Shown in pieces: positions 43,738-52,789 of a DNA stretch of 64,000 nucleotides (positions are counted from its first letter, which is position 1; the number at the start of each line of letters is the position of its first letter). The translations under genes and the position numbers were made by a program. Below the pieces are notes generated by a model. The model saw nothing but the letters and a program-made list of their open reading frames with translations, was not told where the DNA came from and searched no databases. Source of the stretch: CAUVKI01 sp963552605 (lineage in GTDB: Bacteria; Bacillota; Clostridia; Tissierellales; Peptoniphilaceae); assembly GCA_963552605.1 (NCBI GenBank), contig CAUVKI010000007.1:1-64000 (forward strand), given 5' to 3'.

Positions 43738-44967
43738 ATGGATTATGACAGGCAAGTTTCACTTATTGCCGATTACTTAAGACGAGGAGAAAAAGACAAA
43801 GAGAGTTTAAAGATAGGAATGGAGCTTGAGCACTTCATAACCGAACAGGACGGAAAGAATGTCGCTTATGAGGGAGAGAGAGGCGTTTGTGCAATACTCA
43901 AAAAAATAGAGGCTATGGGTTATGAGGGAATTTATGAGGGAGAGAATATTTTAGGCATAAACCACGAGGATTTCTCAATAACGCTTGAGCCGGGCGGTCA
44001 GATTGAATTTTCCGCAGTTCCTTCTTCGGAGATTTCCGTGCTGAAAGGACGCTATGAAGTTTTTTACGGCATACTGAACCAAGTCGTTTCCGACTATGGA
44101 TTAAGGATTCAAAACTTGGGATATTTGCCGAAGGATAAAATTAAGGATATCAGTCTCATTCCCAAAAAAAGATATCAGGTGATGTATAGGTATTTTGAAA
44201 ATAAAGGCTGCTATGCACATAATATGATGAAAGGAACCGCAAGTCTTCAGGTGGCGGTTGATTACAGGTCGGAGAAAGATTTTCACAAGAAATTTTATGT
44301 TGCAAATGCACTCGTACCTATGATCTATGCAATGTTTGACAATTCCCCGATGTTTGAGGGAGAACCCTATAAGGGATTTGCGTTACGCTCCATGATTTGG
44401 AATAACACCGATCCGGATCGCTGCGGGATTGTGGAGGGTGCGATGAACAGTTCATTCACCTATGAAGATTTTGCACAGTATATTCTTGATAAGCCTCCGA
44501 TTTTGATTTTGGAGGATGGAGAGTTAAAGGAAACGGGAGATAAAAAGGCAAAAGATGTGTTTCGACCTGATAAGGCTGACGAAAATGGAATTGAACATTT
44601 GCTTTCTATGAATTTTTCAGATGTGAGGGTGAGAAATTATCTGGAAATAAGGGTTCCCGACAGCGTGCCCGAGGAATATGCCTTGGGGCTATGTGCTATG
44701 TGCAAGGGGATTTTTTATCATAGAGAGAATTTGAATGATTTGTATGATTTCTTTAGAAATACAACCGAGTTTCAGATTGAGGAGGCAAAAAAAGATATTC
44801 TCAAAGAGGGTATTCATACCGAATATGCGCAGATGGAGCTTGTGGAATTATTCGACAGGATTATTACCGACGCACGCTACGGATTGGAACAGGAAGAACA
44901 GGTTTATCTGAAACCTCTTGACAGTTTGGCGCGCTCGGAGATGACGCTTAGGGAGAGATATGAATAA
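43738..44967 (+). CDS. glutamate-cysteine ligase family protein (GCS2 type)
   Basis: Joins glutamate gamma-carboxyl to cysteine (or another amine) with ATP. 409 residues of the GCS2 family. Seen: GMELEHFI at the start, ITLEPGGQIEFSAVPSS (metal and substrate-binding residues of the family) and an AHNMMKGTASLQVAVDY stretch. The next gene overlaps it by 8 bases and encodes a circularly permuted ATP-grasp ligase, not a GshB, so a second condensation step is implied. Named family confident, product not certain: it may make gamma-glutamylcysteine or an unusual gamma-glutamyl amide. Confidence 0.85.
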   Translation: MDYDRQVSLIADYLRRGEKDKESLKIGMELEHFITEQDGKNVAYEGERGVCAILKKIEAMGYEGIYEGENILGINHEDFSITLEPGGQIEFSAVPSSEISVLKGRYEVFYGILNQVVSDYGLRIQNLGYLPKDKIKDISLIPKKRYQVMYRYFENKGCYAHNMMKGTASLQVAVDYRSEKDFHKKFYVANALVPMIYAMFDNSPMFEGEPYKGFALRSMIWNNTDPDRCGIVEGAMNSSFTYEDFAQYILDKPPILILEDGELKETGDKKAKDVFRPDKADENGIEHLLSMNFSDVRVRNYLEIRVPDSVPEEYALGLCAMCKGIFYHRENLNDLYDFFRNTTEFQIEEAKKDILKEGIHTEYAQMELVELFDRIITDARYGLEQEEQVYLKPLDSLARSEMTLRERYE

Positions 44968-46282
44968 ATTCGATGATGATTTTTTTGAAGTCCTTAACGA
45001 AAACCCGAAGCTTTATGCAAAAGATTTTTTGAATGCTCGGGAAAAAGCGAAAAACTCAAATGCTTATTATCACGGGGAGGTTGTACCCTTTCTCCTTCAC
45101 CCCATGTTTTGGAGTGAGGAGGATATTTCGGCTTTCAGAGAGATAGCTTTAATGATTGCCGGAATTACCGACAAGCTCACCGATTTATATTTAGACAACA
45201 GAGAAATCAGAGAGCTGTTTGGATTTCCTGAAGCTTTGGAGAATTTAATCCTGAGGGAAAAAGGTTATGCAAGCAATGCACCGATAGGAAGATATGATTT
45301 GTTTTATAATTCTCCGAAAGATTTTTGGTTTTGCGAGATAAATACTGACGGTTCTTCGGCTATGAACGAAGATAACGAACTCGGTGGGATATTAAAGCAA
45401 AGTCTGGCATTAAAAAATTATGAAGAACATTTTAATTTAAAACTTGAGAGTTTTGAGCTTATAAATTCCTGGGTGGATAAACTGCTTTCTTATTACGAGG
45501 AGTGGGGAGGAAGAAAAACTCCCAATGTTGCGATATGTGATTTTATAGAGAGCGGAACTTCGGCGGAGTTTGAGGTCTTTAAGCGTGCAATTGAGAATCG
45601 AGGGTTATCCTGTGTGATTTGCGATCCGAGGGATACCGTTTTCAAAAACGGAAAACTTTTCTATAAGGGGGAGCGGATAGATTTACTATACAGAAGAATT
45701 GTGACTTTTGAACTTCTGGAAAAAATTGATGAAATTCCCGATTTCATAAAAGCCTATATGAACAACGCAATGTGTACCGTGGGAGAAATTCGCTCACAGC
45801 TTATACACCATAAGAAATCGTTTGAAGTCTTGGAAAAACTTTCATTGCTCAATGCGTTTTCCAAAAAGGAGCGGGATTTTATAGGTGAACACTTTCCAAA
45901 GACTGAAACCCTCACGGATAATAAATCCCTTATTCAAAGAGTGATTGAAGACAAAGATAAATTTGTGATAAAACCCTACGACAAAAATGCCTCTCAGGGA
46001 GTGTTTATAGGGAAGGATTTTAAGAAGGCGGACTGGGAACTTCTCGTTGAAACCTATAAGGGCACGGGATATCTTGCTCAAAATTTTATAGAACCTTATG
46101 AAAGACTTCTAACAGTGTTTGAGGGAGAGAAGGCAAAAAGGCGTTCTTTCAAAACCGTAGTGGGATTGTTTTTATACGGAGGCAAGTTTCAGGGGCTTCT
46201 CACCAGAGGTTCGGAAAAACTGCTTATTTCCGGAATTAAAGACTCGGTCACACTTCCCAATTTCTTGGTGAGGGAGCAATGA
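44960..46282 (+). CDS. circularly permuted ATP-grasp ligase (glutathionylspermidine synthase-like)
   Basis: 440 residues. The ATP-grasp C-terminal half is recognisable: FVIKPYDKNASQGVFIG (nucleotide-binding), YLAQNFIEPYE, and GLFLYGGKFQGLLTRGS. The N-terminal half has the FCEINTDGSSAMNEDN segment of the permuted family used by glutathionylspermidine synthase and related peptide ligases. It probably adds an amine or amino acid to the GCS2 product. The actual acceptor (glycine, polyamine or a peptide) is not readable. Overlaps the GCS2 gene and precedes a DUF5711-like gene. I did not find an amidase domain. Confidence 0.72.
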   Translation: MNKFDDDFFEVLNENPKLYAKDFLNAREKAKNSNAYYHGEVVPFLLHPMFWSEEDISAFREIALMIAGITDKLTDLYLDNREIRELFGFPEALENLILREKGYASNAPIGRYDLFYNSPKDFWFCEINTDGSSAMNEDNELGGILKQSLALKNYEEHFNLKLESFELINSWVDKLLSYYEEWGGRKTPNVAICDFIESGTSAEFEVFKRAIENRGLSCVICDPRDTVFKNGKLFYKGERIDLLYRRIVTFELLEKIDEIPDFIKAYMNNAMCTVGEIRSQLIHHKKSFEVLEKLSLLNAFSKKERDFIGEHFPKTETLTDNKSLIQRVIEDKDKFVIKPYDKNASQGVFIGKDFKKADWELLVETYKGTGYLAQNFIEPYERLLTVFEGEKAKRRSFKTVVGLFLYGGKFQGLLTRGSEKLLISGIKDSVTLPNFLVREQ

Positions 46283-46289
46283 ATTATTG

Positions 46290-47405
46290 ATGGTTAAAAA
46301 ACACAGTGCGTTATTCAAGTTTTTCTTTGTGTTTCTCATTGTGACGGCTATTGTAGCGGCGGCGATTTTCAGGGTTGAAGAAAATAGGCTCTTGATTTCA
46401 AATTGGATAAAAGGAGGAGTTCATCCGATAAGGGGAGAGCTTTCGCTGATTTCGGTTACCCCAAAGGTGCCGGCTCATACGGATGCTTTTTTGTGCGGGC
46501 AAAACTTGGTTTTATGGCAGGAAAACAAAGTGATTTTCCTCACTAAAGATAATGAAGTGCTTAATGAAAGGGAAGTTATTTTTGAAAATCCGAAAATTGT
46601 GCCGGGAAAGGGGCGCTGTGTGATTTTCGGAAAGGGAGAAAAGGAAATTTTTATTTTCAACGAACGGGGAAACCGCACGCATATAATAAAAACTTCAAAT
46701 CCCGTCGAGGCTGTTAAGGATTTGGGGGATTATATCGGGGTCATAGAGAGAGAAGAATTTTCCGAGTTTTTGGAGCTTTTCTATCCCGACGGAACTCTTT
46801 TATTTTCAAAAAAGAGGCGTGTGGGACACTTTGGAAATTTTTCTTATGACAGAAAAAGCGGCAGGGTTTGCTATATAACTTTCTCGTACTTGGACGGAAA
46901 AATTACGAGTAAAGTTCATTTTGTGGATTTAAGCGGAAAAGAAATTGAAGATTCTTTGCTGCTTGATGAGCTTATAATTGATGCCGCCTTTAGGAAAGAC
47001 GCTTATGTCTATGCCCTAAAAGATAATTTATTCTTTAGTAATAACACTTCAAAAAAACTTTTCGGAGAGGTTTTGACCACCAAGGGTGAGATAGGCGGGG
47101 GGGAAATTTTAAGCATATCTATTGGCGAAACTGTGGGGATTTTGACGAAAGATCGTTTTATCGAAACCGATTTCAACGGGAATTTACTTTTGAATATTTC
47201 TCACAGCATGGGCGAGGGAAAAATTGAAAAATTTGATAAAGGGTTTTTGGTTTCCGGAAAGTCGGGATTTTTTATTGTGGAAAACGGAAAGTTAATGCTT
47301 GAAGAAAAGGTTGATATTTCAGAATGTATCACCAACGGGAGACTTATATTGCTCTTCTCCGAAGAGGGGGCAAGGTGGAATGATCTTAAGTATGTTCCGG
47401 AGTAG
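46290..47405 (+). CDS. DUF5711-like membrane-anchored protein
   Basis: About 371 residues. One membrane helix at about 10-28 (FKFFFVFLIVTAIVAAAIF), then an extracytoplasmic domain of repeated beta blades (the ENKVIFLTKDNEVL, GEKEIFIFNERGN, TVGILTKDRFIET and KSGFFIVENGKL units), resembling a beta-propeller. I recall such Firmicutes proteins as DUF5711. ATG 46290 chosen, with GGGAG 12 bases upstream; TTG at 46287 is the alternative. It follows the ATP-grasp ligase with a 7-base gap and may act on the same product outside the cell. Confidence 0.6.
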   Translation: MVKKHSALFKFFFVFLIVTAIVAAAIFRVEENRLLISNWIKGGVHPIRGELSLISVTPKVPAHTDAFLCGQNLVLWQENKVIFLTKDNEVLNEREVIFENPKIVPGKGRCVIFGKGEKEIFIFNERGNRTHIIKTSNPVEAVKDLGDYIGVIEREEFSEFLELFYPDGTLLFSKKRRVGHFGNFSYDRKSGRVCYITFSYLDGKITSKVHFVDLSGKEIEDSLLLDELIIDAAFRKDAYVYALKDNLFFSNNTSKKLFGEVLTTKGEIGGGEILSISIGETVGILTKDRFIETDFNGNLLLNISHSMGEGKIEKFDKGFLVSGKSGFFIVENGKLMLEEKVDISECITNGRLILLFSEEGARWNDLKYVPE

Positions 47406-47432
47406 TTCTCAAATAAAAAACGGAGGGATGAT

Positions 47433-48005
47433 ATGAACATTGTAGATGCGAGGGGTTTTGAATGCCCAAAGCCCGTGATTATGACAAAAAAGGCTTTGGG
47501 GGAAATCGGTGAGGGGTCGATAAAGACAATCGTTGATAACGAGGTTGCAAAAAATAATCTTGAGAAACTTGCAAACTCCATGGGATATGATTTTTCATCT
47601 CAAAAGATTTCAGATGAAGAATTTCACACGATAATTACGATTTCGGAAGGAGCAAAGGAAAACGGTCAGGAGGGCGCAATTCTTCTGTTCGGACAGGACA
47701 AGCTTGGTGAGGACGAAGAACTCGGGAAAATCCTCATTAAGAGCTTTATCTACACCGTGAAAGAGACAAATCCCCATCCAAAGACAATGATTTTTTATAA
47801 CACCGGAGTTAAACTGACCGTTGAGGGTTCTGAAGTGCTTGAAGACTTGAAAGCTCTTGAGGATTTGGGAGTTAGAATTATCTCCTGCGGAACTTGCGTG
47901 GATTTTTTTTCCATAAAGGAAAAAGTCGGAGTGGGGGAGATAGGAAATATGTACCTGATATACGAAACTATGCTTTCCGACGGGAAGGTCATTTCAATCG
48001 GATAG
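47433..48005 (+). CDS. yedF: YedF-family selenium/sulfur metabolism protein
   Basis: 190 residues with two domains: an N-terminal TusA-like domain (DARGFECPKPVIMTKKAL, catalytic Cys in CPKP) and a C-terminal DsrE-like domain (IISCGTCVDFF near residue 155). The fused family is linked to selenium metabolism in anaerobes. ACGGAGGG ribosome site. It is followed in 1 base by a DUF3343 gene, the usual partner. Confidence 0.92.
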   Translation: MNIVDARGFECPKPVIMTKKALGEIGEGSIKTIVDNEVAKNNLEKLANSMGYDFSSQKISDEEFHTIITISEGAKENGQEGAILLFGQDKLGEDEELGKILIKSFIYTVKETNPHPKTMIFYNTGVKLTVEGSEVLEDLKALEDLGVRIISCGTCVDFFSIKEKVGVGEIGNMYLIYETMLSDGKVISIG

Positions 48006-48006
48006 T

Positions 48007-48282
48007 ATGAAAAGCCATTATGTACTGACTTTCGCCACCACTTCATTTGCAATTTCAGCCGAATCCGCATTCAAGTCGCTCGGTCTTAAGAATAAAACCA
48101 TACCTACCCCCAGAGAAATTTCCGCAAGCTGCGGATTGGCGATAAGATTTGATGAAGATATTTTGTCGGAAGTAAAGAGCTTAGTCCACAAAGAAAAAAT
48201 TCACCCTTTCGAGTTGTGGCGTTTTACGGTTGGCGATGAGGGTCAAAAGGCGACGGAAAAATTGGAGTCATGGAAAATTTGA
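48007..48282 (+). CDS. DUF3343 putative Se/S carrier-like protein
   Basis: 91 residues. The pattern MKSHYVLTFATTSFAISAESAFKS and the conserved ISASCGLAIRF cysteine is that of DUF3343, a small carrier-type protein found beside YedF. The cysteine is the likely Se or S carrier. One base after yedF and overlapping mscS by 13 bases. Confidence 0.85.
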   Translation: MKSHYVLTFATTSFAISAESAFKSLGLKNKTIPTPREISASCGLAIRFDEDILSEVKSLVHKEKIHPFELWRFTVGDEGQKATEKLESWKI

Positions 48283-49124
48283 TTTCGTTTATAGAAAACG
48301 GGAAAAACGAGTTTGCGGGAAAACTTCTGTCATTCACGGTAATTTTGCTTACGGCGGTGATTTTTGTTTTTTTGGTGAGAAAGCTTTTGGAAAAACTTTT
48401 TCAAAGCAGCCGAGATGTAAAGGACCCCAAGCGTGCAAGGCGGGTTAAGACGCTTTTAGTCCTCACAATAAATTGCGTCAGGGGTTTTGTTTATTTTTTT
48501 GTGACGATTTTTTTCTTGGATATGATGGGAGTAAAAACGGGTTCTCTGATGGCTGCCGCAGGATTGGTGTCGGTTGCTGTGGGATTTGGAGCGCAATCGC
48601 TTGTGAAAGACGCTTTGTCCGGAGCGTTTATAATTGCGGAGGATCAATTCGGAGTCGGGGATTATATCTCGGTAAATGCGGACACCAAGCACGACGGCAC
48701 GGTGGTGAATTTCTCAATGCGTTCAACAAGGCTTAAAGACGGGCTGGGTTCTTTTCACACAATTCCGAACGGAACGATTACTTCCGTAATCAATTTCAGC
48801 AGAAGTCCCTACACCTGTCATTTGTCATATCCGGTTTCGATATCGGTTCCGGTAGATGACACAATAAAAATCCTGCGTGAAACCTTAGATGAATTTTATG
48901 ACGAGAACAAAGAAGCGGTAATTGAAATACCGATTGTACAGGGGATTAGTGAGTTCACCGACACATGTTATAAAATTCAAATAGCTTTTATCTGCGATGT
49001 GAAAGACCATTGGAGACTCTCCAAGGCACTTAACAACGCTTTGCTTTCAAAGTGGCAGAAAGCGGGATATAAGTGTCCGAGAATATCGGTGCTTGTGGAG
49101 AAAGAGGGGGGATTTGATGCTTAA
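48270..49124 (+). CDS. mscS: small-conductance mechanosensitive channel MscS
   Basis: 284 residues with three membrane helices (15-37, 70-90, 96-115). The pore helix carries the Gly/Ala-rich AAAGLVSVAVGFGAQSLVKD pattern and the beta domain begins QFGVGDYI. Opens on membrane tension to release osmolytes. The link with the YedF/DUF3343/DUF951 genes is by operon position. Confidence 0.93.
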   Translation: MENLISFIENGKNEFAGKLLSFTVILLTAVIFVFLVRKLLEKLFQSSRDVKDPKRARRVKTLLVLTINCVRGFVYFFVTIFFLDMMGVKTGSLMAAAGLVSVAVGFGAQSLVKDALSGAFIIAEDQFGVGDYISVNADTKHDGTVVNFSMRSTRLKDGLGSFHTIPNGTITSVINFSRSPYTCHLSYPVSISVPVDDTIKILRETLDEFYDENKEAVIEIPIVQGISEFTDTCYKIQIAFICDVKDHWRLSKALNNALLSKWQKAGYKCPRISVLVEKEGGFDA

Positions 49125-49329
49125 ATATTCTAAAGGAGAAATAGTGAAATTAAAAAAGCCTCACGCCTGCGGAGCGAATGAGTGGGAAATTCTCTCAACG
49201 GGAATTGATATCAAGCTGAAATGTAATGAATGTAAAAGACTCATCAACCTTTCTCGTTTGGAGTTTGAAAGAAGATTAAGGCGTGTGCTGGAGTCGGGAA
49301 AGTGGATTGCGATTGTGAACAGAGAATAA
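49117..49329 (+). CDS. DUF951 family protein
   Basis: 70 residues. VKLKKPHACGANEWEI and KLKCNECKRL (zinc-binding-like cysteines) match DUF951, a small nucleic-acid-binding-like fold often encoded after MscS. ATG at 49117, behind GAGGGGGG, overlaps the end of mscS by 8 bases. A frame start at 49093 has no ribosome site. A terminator follows. Confidence 0.9.
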   Translation: MLKYSKGEIVKLKKPHACGANEWEILSTGIDIKLKCNECKRLINLSRLEFERRLRRVLESGKWIAIVNRE

Positions 49330-49376
49330 AAAATCCGTCTGAGGTTATGTTTAACCTCTTGGCGGATTTTTTTGTT
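49328..49376 (+). terminator. two-tier rho-independent terminator
   Basis: Inner stem GAGGTTA/TAACCTC (49341-49347, 49352-49358), outer AAAATCCG/CGGATTTT (49330-49337, 49363-49370), then T-run. Confidence 0.85.
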
Positions 49377-49440
49377 TTAAGTTTTTTTGAAATTCGCCGA
49401 TAGTGCTCTTGTAGGTCTTGATGTATAGGGGGGGGATATT

Positions 49441-50625
49441 ATGAAAATTGAAAGCTCGGAAGTTATGCTTAAAAGCTCAAACAGCGTGAGAACAAAAAAA
49501 GAAACATTCGTGAGCAACAGCATTAAGAATTTGGGTACGGGAGCTGTAACCCGAACCGTGGGAAAGTCTATAACACATTCGAATATGACCTTGGAGGAGT
49601 CTAACTATAAGTATCAAAAGAAAAATGACAAATCCGAGAATGTGAAAAAATTCATCGAGCCGGAAAAAAAGGCACAGCCACAAAAATCGCAGGATGCGGA
49701 AGATATCAGTAGAAGACTTCAGGACTTGAATGAGCAGATTGCAAGAAACAGGGAGAGTATGGACACTTTTGCAGATGCAATTAAATCTTCTCAAGAGATG
49801 ATAAAAAATCTGTTTGAGCTGTTCTTCGGTAGCAGGAGCGAGCGAACCGGTATTGAGCTTTTTGTGTTCAAAGCGGAGGCGTTTCAACTCAACTTAGGCT
49901 TTAGGGGAGTACTCAGTCTTGGGGGAATAGGTCTTTCAAGCGGGCAGTCGCCCGTTTCAAATTTGGTTGAGTATTCTTACTTCTCCGAAGGGTACGAGCA
50001 TTCCGAAGAGAATGTGAGATTTCAGGCGGGAGGTGTTATAAAAACTTCGGACGGCAGAGAGATTTCTTTAAGCTTGCAGTTTTCTTCACGCTCGGAAAAA
50101 ACGGTCTATTTCAGTTCGCACGAAAAGGGAATAAAGAGATTTGTCGATCCTCTGGTTTTGAACATAAAGGACGCTCCGGCAGGACTTTCCAAAGTTCGCA
50201 TAGATTTTGATCTGGATGCGGACGGAGTGATGGATAATATTTCATTTGCAGGAGAGGGTTCGGGATTTTTACATCTGGACAAAAACGGAGACGGAAAAGT
50301 AAACGACGGCTCGGAATTATTCGGCACGAAGAGCGGAGACGGTTTTAAAGATCTTGCGGCTTATGACGGCGACAAAAACGGTTGGATTGATGAAAACGAT
50401 GCGGTATTTTCAAAACTCAAGCTATGGACGCTTGACAAGGACGGAAAACCGAGCCTGATTAATCTGAAAGAAGCGGGAGTGGGTGCTATTTATCTCGGAA
50501 GAACCGCCACCAAGTTATCTCTTATGGACGGATCCGAAATGCGGGGAAAAATGAGAGCGAGCGGAATATATCTCAAAGAAAACGGCAAGGCGGGTACGAT
50601 TAACCAAGTTGATTTGATAGGATAA
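49441..50625 (+). CDS. EF-hand-rich protein, possibly flagellar or secreted
   Basis: 394 residues. The N-terminal 130 residues are polar and coiled-coil-like. From about 255 on there are EF-hand/VCBS-type calcium loops: D257 (DLDADGVMD), D280 (DKNGDGKVNDGSELFG) and D309 (DGDKNGWIDEND), typical of repeats used by RTX and cell-surface proteins. No clear signal peptide, so export would need a non-Sec path such as the flagellar apparatus; this is inference. The GGGGGG ribosome site is just before the ATG. Confidence 0.75.
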   Translation: MKIESSEVMLKSSNSVRTKKETFVSNSIKNLGTGAVTRTVGKSITHSNMTLEESNYKYQKKNDKSENVKKFIEPEKKAQPQKSQDAEDISRRLQDLNEQIARNRESMDTFADAIKSSQEMIKNLFELFFGSRSERTGIELFVFKAEAFQLNLGFRGVLSLGGIGLSSGQSPVSNLVEYSYFSEGYEHSEENVRFQAGGVIKTSDGREISLSLQFSSRSEKTVYFSSHEKGIKRFVDPLVLNIKDAPAGLSKVRIDFDLDADGVMDNISFAGEGSGFLHLDKNGDGKVNDGSELFGTKSGDGFKDLAAYDGDKNGWIDENDAVFSKLKLWTLDKDGKPSLINLKEAGVGAIYLGRTATKLSLMDGSEMRGKMRASGIYLKENGKAGTINQVDLIG

Positions 50626-50809
50626 AATCGAATATTTTTATTGAAAGCGGCTTAAAATCATTTTGCTTTTTTGGGAGCAACTGTTTTATAATGAGTTAGG
50701 TCGCTTTTTTAATTCGCCTGTTCTGAAAAAAACTAAGAAATGTGAAGACTGAAGATTTACCGTCAGACTTATCTCAATATGGAAACATACGCCGCAAAGC
50801 GCACAAAAG

Positions 50810-50841
50810 AAAAGCAAAGGCTATTAAACCTTTGCTTTTTA
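50810..50841. terminator. bidirectional terminator between EF-hand protein gene and rplY
   Basis: AAAAGCAAAGG (50810-50820) pairs with CCTTTGCTTTT (50829-50839). On the minus strand it lies directly after the rplY stop. The stretch 50626-50809 contains no gene that I can support. Confidence 0.75.
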
Positions 50842-50843
50842 AA

Positions 50844-51479
50844 TTACTCTCCTGAAGATTTTTTTGCGGTAATAACCTCAACTTCCCCGGCTTCAACTTC
50901 AGTTTCCGTTTCATTAGCCATAGAAGGAGGGTTAAGAGTTGCAACTACATCTTCCGCATCTCTCAAAACAGTCACTTTTCCATCTTTGAAAATATCCAAG
51001 TCCTTGACGAGAACAGGCTGATCAAATGTCATATCCTCAACATTGACTTCCCCCCCGTTATTGGGAATATCTTTGGGAAGACATTCAATGTCAATCTGAT
51101 CCAAAACTTGAATTAAAATAGAGGGCTGAAGTTTTATCCTGTCCCTTCCGTGCAAAATAACAGGCACAGTCATCTTCACTTTCTCATTCATATTCAAGAG
51201 CTGAAAATCAATATGCAAAAATCCCGTCTTATAGGGATGCTTTTGCACATCTTTGATTATCGCAGGTCTTTCCTCTCCATCAATTTTAAGGGTAATCATA
51301 CTTGATGTGCCCGCCTCTTTAAACACACGATTGAATTCCTTCTCCGATACCTTAACGCTCGAGGCTTCATCACTTGCCGAATAGATAACGGCAGGAATTT
51401 TCTCCTCGGCACGAACTTTCTTTACTTGGTTTTTCCCCAAACTTTCTCTTTTCTCAAGCTCCAATGTCCACGATTGCAA
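50844..51479 (-). CDS. rplY: 50S ribosomal protein L25 (CTC type)
   Basis: 211 residues: an N-terminal L25 domain that binds 5S rRNA (KVRAEEKIPAVIY, HIDFQLLN) and a C-terminal TL5-type domain ending in an acidic tail. The start is read as the TTG at 51479 because GAGAGAGGTG lies 6-14 bases upstream. A GTG at 51488 sits in the ribosome site. Single gene with tRNA-Val further upstream on the same strand. Confidence 0.95.
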   Translation of the reverse strand: MQSWTLELEKRESLGKNQVKKVRAEEKIPAVIYSASDEASSVKVSEKEFNRVFKEAGTSSMITLKIDGEERPAIIKDVQKHPYKTGFLHIDFQLLNMNEKVKMTVPVILHGRDRIKLQPSILIQVLDQIDIECLPKDIPNNGGEVNVEDMTFDQPVLVKDLDIFKDGKVTVLRDAEDVVATLNPPSMANETETEVEAGEVEVITAKKSSGE

Positions 51480-51542
51480 AAAAAACACCTCTCTCTATAT
51501 TTATGATATTTTATACAAACCACAAGCCGCCAAACAACACGA

Positions 51543-51615
51543 TGGTCAATATAGGACTCGAACCTATGACTCCCACCATGTGAAGGTGATACTCTACCAA
51601 CTGAGTTAATTGACC
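51543..51615 (-). tRNA. tRNA-Val (anticodon CAC)
   Basis: Minus-strand cloverleaf: acceptor GGTCAAT/ATTGACC, anticodon stem TCACC/GGTGG with loop TTCACAT giving CAC. CCA not encoded. Confidence 0.93.
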
Positions 51616-51632
51616 AAAACTATGACCGCTAA

Positions 51633-51661
51633 ATTTTACGACATCTTTTTTTAAAAATCAA
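51633..51661 (-). promoter_or_regulatory. promoter of tRNA-Val and possibly rplY
   Basis: On the minus strand TTGATT (51661-51656), 17 bases, TAAAAT (51638-51633). Confidence 0.7.
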
Positions 51662-51759
51662 GCCCTTTTAGAAAAAATTTTCAATCCCGCAATTTTCCAT
51701 AATCATTGGTAATATTCTTTCACTTCGTGCGTTTGTGATGTGCTTGATAGAATTTTTTC

Positions 51760-51788
51760 TTGAATATTAAAATAAATTGGTGTATCAT
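51760..51788 (+). promoter_or_regulatory. promoter of the LCP gene
   Basis: TTGAAT at 51760-51765, 17 bases, TATCAT at 51783-51788. Confidence 0.65.
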
Positions 51789-51827
51789 CAGTGAGCATAT
51801 TATTTTTAGAAATGAGAGGTCATTATC

Positions 51828-52781
51828 TTGAAAAGGTTTATTATTTCTTTTTTGTTGACATTGGTGATTGCTTCAGTGGCGTATACGGTATTTGAAAAGG
51901 TTGCGCTTCCGAAAAATCAGCCCATTCAACCGACAGAAGCTGAAAATGAGTCTGATAAAAGTAAGGCTGAACCCAGCCCCAAAGAAGAGAAGAAAAATTT
52001 TCCGAGGGAGCTTTTTTTTGTGGTGCTGGGGGTAGACGGAAACGGGTTGGACATAGAGAAAGGATTACGCTCCGATGTCATAATAGTAACCCGTGTGATG
52101 CTTGAGAGCGGTGAAATCAAAATGCTCCAAGTCCATAGAGACAGTAGGGTTCCCGTAAAAGGCGAGATGATGAAAATAAATGCGGCTCACTCCTACGGAG
52201 GTCCGGATCTTGCTATGAAGACAATCGGAGATTATCTGGGAGTGAAGTTGGATTATTATGTTAAGATTGATTTCAAAGGCGTGATGGATATAGTGGATTT
52301 GGTCGACGGGGTGGACTTTGATGTGCCGGTGGATATGAATTATGACGACCCCACTGCCAAACCTCCGCTTCATATTCACTTGAAAAAAGGTATGCAGCAT
52401 TTGGACGGCAAAAATTCTCACGACCTCCTAAGGTTCAGACACAACAACCGCACCGATTATTATCCTTGTGATTTAACAAGAGAGCAGGTGCAGCTTATGT
52501 GGCTTAAGGAGTTTGCAAAAACGGTGCTTCAGCCCAAAAACATTTTAAAACTTCCCGATCTCATAAGGACGGGATTAAATTCCGTAAGCACCAATATTCC
52601 CGTAACCACAATTCTTTCTTCCGCAACTGCGATAGGGAATATAAACATTGAAAAAATGGATATGCAGACAATAAAGGGAGATGGGCATAAGATTAAGAGC
52701 GGCGGCTGGTATTGGTTTAACGACGAAGAAGACAAAAAAGAAAAGGTGGATACCCTTTTCGGTGATTATAAGTTGGAATAG
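51828..52781 (+). CDS. LytR-CpsA-Psr (LCP) family cell wall ligase
   Basis: 317 residues. A signal-anchor (ISFLLTLVIASVAYTVF, 5-21) and a Lys/Glu linker precede an LCP domain from about 62: VVLGVDGNG, RSDVIIVTRV, KINAAHSYGG, and RFRHNNRTDYYP with the polyprenyl phosphate-binding arginines. Such enzymes attach teichoic acid or polysaccharide to peptidoglycan. TTG start at 51828 with GAGAGGT 7 bases upstream. Confidence 0.92.
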   Translation: MKRFIISFLLTLVIASVAYTVFEKVALPKNQPIQPTEAENESDKSKAEPSPKEEKKNFPRELFFVVLGVDGNGLDIEKGLRSDVIIVTRVMLESGEIKMLQVHRDSRVPVKGEMMKINAAHSYGGPDLAMKTIGDYLGVKLDYYVKIDFKGVMDIVDLVDGVDFDVPVDMNYDDPTAKPPLHIHLKKGMQHLDGKNSHDLLRFRHNNRTDYYPCDLTREQVQLMWLKEFAKTVLQPKNILKLPDLIRTGLNSVSTNIPVTTILSSATAIGNINIEKMDMQTIKGDGHKIKSGGWYWFNDEEDKKEKVDTLFGDYKLE

Positions 52782-52789
52782 GGGGAGCT

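Noticed and set aside
48230..48736. Frames 48230-48448 and 48473-48736 overlapping mscS
   Set aside because: Out of frame with mscS and the DUF3343 gene, Cys/Gly/Arg-rich shadow composition.
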